A stretch of DNA of 64,000 nucleotides from Linum tenue (taxonomy: Eukaryota; Streptophyta; Magnoliopsida; Malpighiales; Linaceae), in assembly GCA_946122785.1 (NCBI GenBank), contig CAMGYJ010000008.1:56306963-56370962 (forward strand), written 5' to 3'. The notes under the pieces were generated by a model that was not told where the DNA came from, ran no database searches, and saw nothing but the letters and a program-made list of their open reading frames with translations. Below, in pieces: positions 54,385 to 64,000 of the stretch (position 1 is the first letter of the stretch; each line of letters opens with the position of its first letter). The translations under genes and the position numbers were made by a program.

Positions 54385-55740
54385 AGCTTAAATATATGAA
54401 AACTAATCTTGTGAAAAGCCTTCGAAGGCATATGACCGTTGTGGAATCCTAAGTGTGTGTGTGGGGGGGGTCAATTTCTCCCCAATGATTAGTAATTGAT
54501 GAATGCTTCCATGTATGTTGTATGTCTTTGATTTTTGCAAGATGGTTGATGTGGATCACCAGTTCATTCACTACCTAGTGCATCACGAGAAGTATGCCTA
54601 CATGTTCACGCAGTGGAGGTACAATGATGCTGGACCTCACTGGTTTTTGGACCTGGACATGTTCACCATGTTCACGTGTCGGGCGGCGATGTCTGGGGTG
54701 CTCATCCATCCCTAGTAGCGACACATCCTGTCAGTGGACGAGCTCATCTATAGAGAGCTCTATGTGGAGTTCTACTCCACTTTCTCTCACGTGATAATTT
54801 CCAGCAAGCAGTGAAGCTCCGGACTCCTTAGAGGATCCTGCACATGCTGCTAATCAGATCGATCATCCCCAGCTTGAGATCGGCACACATGATCACCAAC
54901 AGAGGGTTGATAGCCTCCATACCTTGAGCCGCCCTGCAGCACCACTCCATCTTGGTTCAGTGGTCACTACCACAATCGTAGAGCGCTGGGGCATGATCGA
55001 TTGGACACGATGCACTTGGGGGTATCATCACGTGGCTTTCCCGACACTTCGGGGTTGATTTGACGGGATGCTCCATCATCGGCCGAACTGAGTCTTTCCA
55101 CGTGGAGACATTATACAACATGAAGCTGGTGTTGAAGGGGGATGAGGATTCGAGTACCTTGATGGACTCCGACCTTCGGCCGCACTAAGGCCCCTGATCG
55201 ACCCTGCTCCAGTAGAGCCAGATCCAGAGGTTCCTCCTCCCCAACAGGAGAGATCTCAAGCCCACAGTCGTCGACGTCGTGTCGCACCACCACCATCATT
55301 AGCATCAACGGCGGATCCAGAACAGGTTAGATCACTGGGTCGCATTTAAAATTGATGGAGAGGGTTGGGCCGTAACCCAATAAACACTTAAATATATACC
55401 CAAAATCAAAAATTTACAAGTACTATACGAGCTTTGGATCCGGGGAGGGCTAGGTTGTGGCCCGGGGGCCGCCCCCCTAGATCTGCCGCTGATTAGCATC
55501 ATCCTCGGCGGGAGCAGGACCTTCTTCTTTCATAGTCCACCTCAAGTATTGAGTCACTCACCTCGAGGAGTAGTTCGTTGGAGTCAACATCCGGTTGGAC
55601 CGATCCATTGACTTGCTGGAGTGGATTGCTTGTAACCAGGGTGTCTTGTCGGACGAGGAGCAGTGACGTAGTGACTGAGTGAGACATGTGGCAGTGCCAA
55701 TCACTTTCGCCCCACTTCTCCACTTGAAACTATGAACATT
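54385..55740 (+). pseudogene. Env-like (ATHILA ORF-1 type) remnant of the gag-pro element
   Basis: After a pyrimidine-rich stretch ending TTTTTGCAAG comes KMVDVDHQFIHYLVHHEKYA, YMFTQWRYNDAGPHWFLDLD, then after a TAG SVDELIYRELYVEFYSTFSH, parallel to the protein at 21-22 kb (VEFYNTF). Later pieces: TWLSRHFGVDLTGCSIIG and SFHVETLYNMKLVLKG (about 55030-55140), and an Arg-rich stretch. A hAT MITE (55306-55491) lies in it. The tail reads as a Gln/Leu helix with TAG breaks. A splice acceptor before the ATG is possible but unproven. Confidence 0.65.
55306..55491. mobile_element. hAT MITE (186 bp) in the env-like remnant
   Basis: ATTAGCAT is duplicated at 55298-55305 and 55492-55499 (8 bp). The ends CAACGGCGGATCCAG and (reverse complement) CAGCGGCAGATCTAG are inverted repeats. 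Non-coding. Confidence 0.9.
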
Positions 55741-55977
55741 GTTATTTTTCTTTTCTTTTCTTTAGTTTGTGTGTGAACAAGTACTAGCGTGATTTTTTTC
55801 TTTCTTTGTATCGTGATATTGAATATTGTTATTTGTAATTACCTCACCTCGAGCGAGAATGTGTGTGTGCTTTTGTTTTCTTATTATTTTTGAAGCTCAA
55901 TTATCCTACCCTGGTATTTGTCCAACTTTCGCTTGCCATTGGTCGGTAACTTCTTCACCATACCCTTTTTCTCCATT

Positions 55978-56104
55978 GAAGACAATGTCATGCTTAAGTG
56001 TGTGTGTGGGGGGGGGGGGGTATCATTTGTGATTGGCATGTGATTTTGTGTAAAGTTGGTTTGCTTGGAGCCTAGATGTGTGCCCAAATTTGAGGGCTCC
56101 AAGC
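55978..56104 (+). other. G-rich tract and CTTGGAGCC stem-loop
   Basis: TGTCATGCTTAAGTGTGTG and a G run, then GCTTGGAGCC (56063-56072) and GGCTCCAAGC (56095-56104). Here the outer pair is G-C, where the other two copies have G-T. Confidence 0.75.
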
Positions 56105-57731
56105 ATTGCATGATCGAAGTGCCCAGTGTGTGGGAGATCTCGTGTTTATTGGCTTTGACCTTGGATTGTTTACTTGTGATCGAGTGCATCCTATTATGAT
56201 GATTGAGAATTTCATTAGCTTGGTGCAAATGTTTAGTTTTTCATATGCGTTCAAATGAATGGATGTCTTGACTTGATTGCTCTTTGATTACAATTTCCAT
56301 GCATCGAAATATGTGAAATTGGAATAGATGATTGGGTGGCTAGGTAGCAATGATAGTCAGAGTGAGTCAAGCCATGTGAGTTTTCTGTCGATCGTCTTTT
56401 TCATGTTTGATAGATCCCTCTCGCCATGGTGTGTAACATTCGCCATTGTCACTAGTGAGTATGATGGAGGCATAAGATTAGTCCACGCCCAAAAGTTGAA
56501 TGTCCCGAAACATCTTATCCCCTAGTCAATCCCTTTGAGCCGTGTGACTTTGGGTCATTCTAATGTTAGGAGCTTTTCGCTTATTGGGCTTAATGGTGAT
56601 TGAAAGAACGACCCCTTTCATTTCTTTGTGTGTAACCCGTTGTGAGTCATCCTTGTGTTTCGGAGTTCTCGCTTTTGAGCTCCATTGAGGTTCTACATAG
56701 GTGGATTTTGCAAGATTCTTGCTAGGAATGAAAAGGTGGCGTTGGAGGAAAATTCTTAAGAGAGTGTAGTTTTCGTTAAGTGTAAAAAATGGCATGGGTT
56801 TGTCTCTCTAGTACCCCCCTCAAAAAGAAATAAAAGGAAAGAAAAAGAAAGTAGAAAAAGGAAACGAAAAAGAAGTAATAAGTGGGGTAAATAAAGATAG
56901 AGAGTTTCCATGAAGAAATGATGTGTTTTCTCTAGAAAGGGTCTCTTGGCACTCAATCCATTGAAACACCTAATTGCTTGTTGACCTCCTTCATTACTTT
57001 GCCTGAATTGTGGATAGCAAGATAGGCCGAAGATGTGTGCTTGAATGAAGTTCGTGATTGGTAGTGGTTTGGAAGAAGGAAAGTATGGTTTTTGGCCGAT
57101 GCTACTGGCCTTTCATCATAGGGAAGGTTCTAGTCGAAACTATAGAACTTTGTATCTTAGTTTGAAGATGTTGAACCTCATGTTTTGCCTGCCACCACCC
57201 AAAAGGCCTTTTCCCCATGCCCAAGACAATTGCCAGTCATTTGAACCTGTCTAAGACCTCCGAATAAGCTAGTGACGACAACCTTCCCATGAACTCTAGC
57301 ATTTAGATGTTGTCGTCGCGGTGGAGAGACGATACGGTCGAGTGTTGATGATTGTGCACATATTGTGCACCAAAAAGTCCTGACCCCATTGGTCGAGAGG
57401 AAGTTATTCGTCCTCATGTTGCATGTTCATATCTTATCCCGGTGAGGACCTAAGTTGCCCATTCGTTTGTTCCTTGGACTTGAGTTCTATGCACGGGTAT
57501 TTGTGGTTGGTGAATAGTCCGATCGAGACTTGTATCAATTTTTGAACAGGGTGAGAACTTTTCTTTTGCACGTTCTTAATGCATTCGAATGTCGTTTGTG
57601 GTGGATGCCGATATTGCTTGTAACGATTCATGTGTTGAGGTTCAATAGCCATTGAGATTCACCCACTTTGAGCCCTTTGATATGTCCACAAGTTATTTTG
57701 TTAGGTTAAGATATTACCTTGTTTGGAATTG
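56105..57731 (+). other. Non-coding 3' region of the gag-pro element
   Basis: No gene. Parallels 3712-5057. Contains a purine-rich stretch at about 56815-56900. Confidence 0.65.
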
Positions 57732-57770
57732 GTTTGCTTGGGGACAAGCAAACGTCTAAGTGTGGGGGAG
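57732..57770 (+). other. Hairpin and polypurine tract before the 3' LTR
   Basis: GTTTGCTT (57732-57739), loop GGGGAC, AAGCAAAC (57746-57753), then AAGTGTGGGGGAG. Confidence 0.82.
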
Positions 57771-59573
57771 TGATTCGAGTCAAAATGCACACATTTTATC
57801 CCCTTTTTCCTTAGATGTTTGAGGCGATTTCAACCAATGGGATTTGGTTTTACGCTAGGTTGTGCTTTGTTTTGCTAAGTTTCATACCCTAACAGGTAAA
57901 ATCAACCCGAGAATGAAAGTTCGATGAAAAGGAGCGAAAACAGACCAAAAGGGGAGGACAACTGTAGATCATAGTGGAAGCCACGAGTTCACGGCCGCTA
58001 AGACCGTGAAGATCGCGCCCCGACCATGAATAGAAATGGTTCCAGAGGTTTTTTCGCACCTCATTGGACCTCGACTGGTTCATGGTTGCTGGATCCTGAA
58101 CACTCGCCTTGGACCATGAAGTGCATTAGTCAAACGGTGCACTTTTGCTCGAGATCACTGTCCCCAGCTAATGTTCATGGCCGTGAACCGGGACCGTAAA
58201 ATTCCTTCGATCTGGGTATATAAAGAGAGTTGAGCTTAAGGAAGAAAGAGAGAGAGAACCTAGTGAGATAACTTCTTCTTATTCAAGACTTATATAGAGA
58301 GAGAGAGTGACGAGCAAGGAATAGGAAGGAGGCTAGGGTTTCATCCAAGTCAAGATTTTGGGAATTTCCACACAAAAGGTAGAAAGCATTCATCTCCAAG
58401 ATGGTTTTCTCTTCTCTCCTTTGTGTATTCTTTCTACCTAGCATGGAGTAATCCTTTATTTCACTTCGGTGTTTGTGAACCCTATCTAGAAACATGTGAA
58501 AGTTTGTATGAATTGAATGGTTCGTGTATGGTTGTGTTTGAATGCAAGTATTGAGGTATTTTCATTGATGTTGTGTTGTGTTGTTCATTTCCAACTACTT
58601 TGCCAATTTGACCTAGGTAGAGGGAAACCCCCTTCTTGTGAAGAGGATTTCAAAATTTGGGGTTCAATGGCCTAATTGAGTTACCTGCATAGGTCAAATT
58701 AGGGCAAACCTCTTACTACATTTAAGCACCTTGTGTTGGTTGCGATTTAGCCGTTCGGACTTTGGTTAAGAGAGTCACCTAGGTAGCTTGGCATGTAGCC
58801 CCTTAGCCGAATGGCTAAGAGAGTCACCTAGGTAGCTTGGCTTGTAGCCCCTTAGCCAATTGATCAAGAGAGTAAACCCGATTCACTTGTTGCGCTTCCC
58901 TACGGTTAGCAACCACCTTTACCATGCACTTTCATTCGGTTTAACTCAGCTTTATAGCTAGCTAGGGGGAACAACTAGGGGTGGCTATACAGTCCAGTCC
59001 GGTTAAATATGCCCGAATTGATCCGGTCCCGGTCCGGTCTTTTCGAGAATATAAGGACCAAAGATTGGATTGGATACAGTCCGGTCTTGATATGGTCGGG
59101 TCCCAATTCGGTCTTGATTTTAGATTGAGCTTGTGGGGATTTGAGTGGCATGAGGCCTCAAAAGGTGAGGAGGTGGTTAAGTTTTGAGTGTTGGGCTCTC
59201 TTATCCGATCTTTATCCGGTTTTCAATCCAGTCCCAAACGGTTTTTTACCTCAAATCTAAGCCCGGATATGAGATTGGATTGTTTGCTATCTGGTTCCGG
59301 TCCGAGTTATATGGTCCGCTTTTCGGTAAAACCTAAAAGCATGAACCAAATAGCCATCCCTAGGAACAACACCCGGGTGAAGTCTTCTCAACTAGTGTTC
59401 ACACCATTTACTTTTCCAATAGCTTTAGTTTTGAATCGTGGTTCCAACCAAAAACCAATTGCTAGATAATGTTTCAAACAATCGAAGTAGGGGTACGTGG
59501 TCGGCCCGGGTTTGACTTTTAAAACACACTTGGGCCTGAATGGGATTTTTATTGTGGTATTCGGGACGAGTTA
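57771..59573 (+). repeat. 3' LTR of the gag-pro gypsy element
   Basis: TGATTCGAGT to GACGAGTTA (the last CA became TA). TATATAAA at 58217-58224; ATGGAGTA module near 58442-58482. It lacks a short stretch near its end that the 5' LTR has (about 37043-37070), and it contains a 387-bp MITE. The LTR divergence is clearly higher than in the young element. Confidence 0.9.
58976..59362. mobile_element. hAT MITE (387 bp) in the 3' LTR
   Basis: GGAACAAC lies on both sides (58968-58975, 59363-59370). The ends TAGGGGTGGCTAT and (reverse complement) TAGGGATGGCTAT are inverted repeats. Inside are many GGTCCGGT/CCGGT words, typical of hAT subterminal repeats. The 5' LTR has the empty site (near 36873). 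Confidence 0.93.
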
Positions 59574-60691
59574 GGGATGTATCCTTCTCTAGAACAATCA
59601 ATCAAGGCATTCTGAACTAGACCCTCTCTATCGAATGAGGTTCTCAATTGATACAAAGCAATAAATCGACCCTCGACTAAATCAATCGATCCAGTACTAT
59701 CAATCTATGAAGCTCTACTGACCTAATCATGTATTTGCTCTCATAAGATCAAAGCAGAATCAATAATCTCGACTAAAACATAATGTAATCATGAAAACAT
59801 GCATAGATTGAATATGAACTCAAGATTATCAAGTAGGAGTCTCATACAATTATCCAATCAAACAAACATGGCCAGGGTTCCTCAAACCTAAGTAAAGGAA
59901 AGTTACTCCATAGAGAAGAGAGAGACCGCCGTAAGAATCTTCAGATGATCAATCTTCAAGTTCGGGCTTATTCCTTAAGCTTCCAAGGCCAAGAAATCCT
60001 CCAATTTTGCTCCAAGATTGCCTCTCCTTCTTTGATTTGTCCCTTGGGTGTTTGGGATCCAAAACTCAGCTTTCCACGTCCAAAAACGCACAAAATAGGC
60101 TTTTATTCCCGCTTCTAGAAGTTACCCGGTCATATCACCCGATCGGGTAATTGGATCTGGTGACCGGGGATCTTCCAAACGCTCCGTGTAATTTTTATGT
60201 GCAAAAGCGGAATTACTCGCTCGGGTTTTTCAGATACCTGGTCGGGTAATTGGAACTTCCTGATCGGGGGGTCTTCTGATCGAAATACCCTATCGGGTAA
60301 ATTGAACCTCCTGACCGGGTATTTCACAATTTCGGGTCCCCTGTCTTTGGTTCTTCGTTTCTCCCTCGTTTTGACTCCAAATCAGGTGTCGTGTGATCCC
60401 AGACGCTCGTAGTCTCGTCCTCTTCATTTTAATGATAAGCTTAAATGATTATTTGGTCCCAAAATGAGGCAGAAATCCATTCTTTTTCAGGTCATGCCCG
60501 AGTTTCTTCTCCCGAGTCGCCAAATGATCTCTGATTGACTTGAAACTTACGCATATGCTTCACTTTACGTGCTAGGACCTGAAATGCCACAAAGGAACAT
60601 AACCTAGCATAAAATAGGCCAAATTATGATAAACACCATGCTAAATAATCAAGAAATTAGGGATAAAATATGTGTAGATATGTAGTCATCA
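59574..60691 (-). repeat. Solo LTR, second part (minus strand)
   Basis: Continues 35282-35647. Minus-strand words match the young LTR in order (GAGGACGAGACTACGAGCGT, CGGGCATGACCTGAA). The total without the insertion is about 1.48 kb, the same as the young LTR. It ends at TAGTCATCA; LINE coding resumes with TTAAA. In place of CACGGCCGTG palindromes it has ACCCGATCGGGTAA-type dyads (60120-60330). Confidence 0.88.
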
Positions 60692-61799
60692 TTAAATACT
60701 TTTCGACCTATTGCATGTATCAATATCCTTTTATATAGATAATTTCAAAGGTCATAGCAAATATAATCCAGGAGGTCCTTCCTAGGTAATTAGCCACAAC
60801 CAGTTGGCTTTTATTAAAGGAAAAAGCATCCTATTTTACAATTTAATTACATAAGAGATGACACAAAATTATAACAGAAAAGATATTGCTTATAGAGGTG
60901 CTTTGAAAATTAATCTACACAAGGCATTTGATTATGTTGATTGGTATTTTTCTATTTTGTGTGATTGAAGGGTGTACTTTCCTAGAAATTACACTAACTG
61001 GATTCATGTGTGCCTTAAATATGCATTCCTCAGTATCAATATATATGGTTCTTTGTTTGGGTACTTCCCTGCCAAGTATGGTGTAAGGCAGAGAGACCCA
61101 CTTTAACCGTACTTATTCACTATGGCTTTGGAGCCTCTTTCTTGGATGCTGGATCTAGCTGCTCAATCTGCACACATCCCCTATCACTCTTAGTGCAATG
61201 TAATAGATCTCATGCACCTACGTTTTGTGGATAATCTATTAATCTTTACTGAATGATCAGATGCTGCCCTAAACAATGTGAGGAAGAGCTTGGAACAATT
61301 ATATATGATCTTTGGAATCCGATGTGTTACGAATAAATGTGAGTTCTTTTTGGTGGGGTTGATTCGGGTTTCAAGCAGAATGCCCTGACTATTACTTGCT
61401 TGAAGGAAGGCACCCTCCTAATTTGTTATTTTGGCATGCCTTTCTTCTCTGGGACGCTTATAAGTAGAGATTGTGATGTATTGGTTGACCAACTAACCAA
61501 CGAGATTTTCTCATGGAGAGAACAAATTATCTTATGCATGTCGTATTCACTAGTTTCATTAGTGCTTTACTCTTTTGTGTAGTACTGGATGTCATTTTTT
61601 TGTTTTTCCTAAGAAAGTATTATATCAAATTCATAAGGTCTATTCACACGTCCTGTGGTTTGGAGATGGTGCAGTTAAAGCAAATGTCACATGGAATGTA
61701 TTAGTTACTCCAAATAAAGAAGGTGGATTGTGATTGAGAGATTTGTAAACCTGGAACATTTCTTACATGCATGGGTCGTCTCCTTTGGCTTTTATTCAT
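60692..61799 (+). mobile_element. LINE fragment 2 of 3, reverse transcriptase
   Basis: Reads NTFRPIACINI, then broken blocks corresponding to QLAFIKGKSI, LKINLHKAFDYVDWYFS, SINIYGSLFGYFPAKYG-VRQ and LHLRFVDNLLIFTE, followed by the thumb (KEGTLLICYFGMPFFSGTLI). The catalytic FADD is changed to FVDN. Dead copy, the same family as the LINE at 16-19 kb. Confidence 0.85.
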
Positions 61800-63797
61800 A
61801 CTAGTTAATTGGCCCGCGCTTTGCTGCGGGAAATTTTTTGAAATAACTTTTATAGTAAAATGTCAAAATCTCATTAATTAATGACGTAAGCATAATTTTT
61901 TTTAGCTAACTTGGAAAGGAGGTACAAAGTTCTATGACATCAACACAAACTAAATTCATTCATCATTTCATCCAACATGCTCAAATCCAAGTATTAATGT
62001 TAGGAGTTACTGGAAGTTAAATGCTAAAACCTTTTGCCTATGAAAACTCTAATGGCATATAAAAAACCAATTTGTGTAAGGCTGATTGGAGCATTAGAGA
62101 CACACAAAATAAATCTCATATATATGGTTGGCGAATTGAAACTAATATATATGATTATGTCAACGCAAAAGCTAAGAAAGTATCATTATAAGTAGTGTTC
62201 ATAATATTGTATCGTATAGTATTATTGTGTTGGTTAATCTTACAGTATAGCCATATCACTTCAATTATATATCGATGAACTTTTAACAGTTTGAATTGAC
62301 TATAGTTAATACAAAATTTAAGTTGAAACTTTAAATCTCATAAATCAACCTAGTCTGCCCTCTTCTATACTAAATTAGTAATCCCCATTGTTTTGACCAA
62401 GCTTACTCCGAACCAAGATCGACTTGCAATCACCAATTATATCAAAAATTTCTTACCTGAGACTAATATTGGAAGGAAGAGTCACAAATATTCATCAAGT
62501 AATGATGATGAGAGCAAATCACGGAAGCAAGATGGTGAATATAATTGTGAAGCAACTTATAACTTCATGAAGGACAAATCAACTAATTAAGAAGAGAAGA
62601 ATGCAGGAGTGGGTAACAGAACCAAGTCACCAAGTGCACTTAGTTAGTAGTATGCACAAAATATTTTTTTTTTTTTTGGTTATACACGTGGCATCTTAGT
62701 TACATGCAACAAATACCCCTCAACTTCTTGACTTCCCTTGTATTTCTTGACTCCAGCTCATTTGCCTGCTCTCTCTCAGTCTAATAACCCCACCTACCCG
62801 CTCTTGCATTACATACCCAGAACAGAAGAAGAATATGTGAATGGAGCAGAGGGAATAAGCCTCTCGCCACTTTCAGCCAAAATTCTGAGTATTCCCCTAT
62901 CACTTTGCTATTAGTCTCGGTCAAATGATCAACTGAAGGTATTTCAAAAATCGATATTCACAAAGATCAGTTCTAGTTTTTTATTCTTTGCATGTGTAAT
63001 TTTGGGGCATCAGAGGAGGGTTTCAAGCGCAATTGCAGAGCTAAGTGAATATCGATTTTCTGCCATCTCTGTTTTTGAAAACTTCTCAATCTTATTCTCA
63101 GCAAGAAGAATAGTATGCATGTTGCCACCAGTCTGAAGGAATGGGGAATCAAACTCGCCTAGCCACCGATCGGATCCCAATAGAAGAACAGAGAAAACAT
63201 CGGGGAAGAGAGAACTCGATCGGCGAGATCAGAGAGAAGGAAGATCTCAACTCAGCCAGACTCCATCCAATCAACAGGGGGGAAGAAAAGGAAAGGAAAG
63301 GAATTGGATCGTCAAGGGAGGATGTGATAATCAATCGACCTGAAGGGAGAGAAGAATCAATGGCGGCCTCCGGGCCAAACTCGGCCAGCCGCCAAGTAAA
63401 TCGACCAAGGCTGAGAGACCAGAGCTTCAAGATCTTTTGTAGAACCGACAAGAGACCAGAGCTTCGTCAATCATCAAGGAAACGACGAAGCTACAAACCC
63501 ACCTTCATCATCGTCCAAAGAGAGAGCGCTTCCAATGAAACGGCGGAGCTCCGACTTGCCTAGCCGCCATTCCGTCGTCGTAGGCAATCCGAGGAATTGG
63601 GAATGAGGTAAACGGGGATAAGGGGGAGAGGATCGGGGAAGCGGAAACTGAATGGTGGATATCGATACTTAGACCCAATCTAACGGTTATCCGCATGTGC
63701 GGTAGGGAATTTACCGTGCACCGTAGCACAGCCCACTGGACCCCTTAAGTACAACTCACGCTTTAATATATCTATATATCTATATATATCTAATAAT
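61800..63797 (-). mobile_element. Helitron-like element inside the LINE
   Basis: On the minus strand the end reads hairpin CCCGCAGC-AAA-GCGCGGG, eight bases, then CTAG followed by T, the classic Helitron 3' end inserted between A and T. LINE coding (LLWLLFI then GDRFGVA..INHF) is split exactly there, with no target duplication. The other end, near 63797, is AT-rich and lacks a clear 5' TC, so that edge is less sure. No Rep/helicase is present. 2 kb, non-autonomous. Confidence 0.68.
63141..63563 (+). CDS. Uncharacterised 140-codon ORF in the Helitron-like element
   Basis: Open frame rich in Arg, Glu and Ser (for example SIGEIREKEDLNSARLHPIN), with no domain I recognise. It lies in the part of the element with higher GC. 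Helitrons often pick up gene pieces, so it may be a captured exon, or chance. An opposite-strand frame of 100 codons is open as well, which weakens the case. Confidence 0.2.
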   Translation: MGNQTRLATDRIPIEEQRKHRGRENSIGEIREKEDLNSARLHPINRGEEKERKGIGSSREDVIINRPEGREESMAASGPNSASRQVNRPRLRDQSFKIFCRTDKRPELRQSSRKRRSYKPTFIIVQRESASNETAELRLA

Positions 63798-64000
63798 AGG
63801 GGACAGATTTGGGGTAGCATAGATCAATCACTTCAGGATGAAAGGCGCTCTATATGGACTTCACCGTCCAAAAATATGGGGTCAGGAATCTGGAAGATGT
63901 GTTCAAGCTTCAAAGTTGGTTTCAATTTCGGTTGGGTCTGGATACTGCTGATACTATTACTTTGGGAAGGCAAGTCTATGAAGAAGTATTATGTTCACAG
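63798..64000 (+). mobile_element. LINE fragment 3 of 3
   Basis: Resumes with GDRFGVA and INHF, matching the segment after LFMRGGSFWVAW in the LINE at 18.7 kb, and runs off the window toward the zf-RVT region. Confidence 0.75.

Larger units (their letters stand above)
35648..59573 (+). mobile_element. Gypsy gag-pro element with two LTRs, heavily nested
   Basis: 5' LTR 35648-37115, primer site, gag, protease, then 3' internal sequence interrupted by a MULE and a young LTR element, env-like remnant, polypurine tract, and 3' LTR 57771-59573. GGGAC (35643-35647) and GGGAT (59574-59578) look like a 5-bp duplication with one C-to-T change. Without the insertions the element is about 10 kb. It has no RT, RNase H or integrase, so it must have moved with enzymes from relatives. 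Confidence 0.88.

Overview
The window is a stretch of plant nuclear DNA, almost certainly from a flowering plant and probably a eudicot. It is built nearly entirely of transposable elements. I find no convincing host gene, tRNA or rRNA. The evidence for a plant is Athila/Tat-type Ty3/gypsy retrotransposons with Asp-tRNA-type primer sites and env-like (ATHILA ORF-1) remnants, plant L1-type LINEs with zf-RVT and RNase H domains, a MuDR-like MULE carrying a plant mobile domain (PMD) gene, and CACTA, hAT, Harbinger and Helitron elements.

Layout, left third (1-15.2 kb): a minus-strand gypsy fragment with an in-frame gag-RT fusion (1-2385); the 3' half of a plus-strand Athila-like element ending in an LTR (5098-6492) that sits inside a minus-strand LINE (to 8965); a LINE insertion with a textbook 5' inversion (9610-12310); an isolated gypsy LTR (about 13.5-14.3 kb); and AT-rich DNA without genes.

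Middle (15.2-34.8 kb): an LTR split by a hAT-like element (15994-20505), which itself holds a 5'-truncated LINE and a Harbinger MITE. Next come minus-strand gypsy pieces (env-like, RNase H, RT, protease) and then a minus-strand gypsy element (29091-34813 plus 24126-24197). The integrase of that element is split by a solo LTR (24198-29090), and the solo LTR is split by a CACTA element (24331-27912).

Right half (34.8-64 kb): a deep nest. A plus-strand LINE (34814 to the window end) is split by a minus-strand solo LTR (35282-60691). That LTR is split by a gag-pro gypsy element (35648-59573). That element carries a complete MULE (40791-48436, 9-bp TSD), a very young complete non-autonomous LTR element (48798-54384, 5-bp TSD, LTRs with one difference seen) and two hAT MITEs. 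The same LINE is also split by a Helitron-like element (61800-63797).

The most striking unit is the MULE. A PMD gene and a MULE transposase gene run convergently from opposite terminal inverted repeats (TIRs), each TIR having its own TATA box. Between TIR tip and promoter lie 11 and 8 copies of a dyad, TCACCG-N13-CGGTGA. The spacer is always 13 bp, and the compact runs repeat every 30-31 bp. The other promising signals are small conserved hairpins shared by otherwise different LTR-element families: downstream of the ORF stop, next to the purine tract, and in the LTR R/U5.
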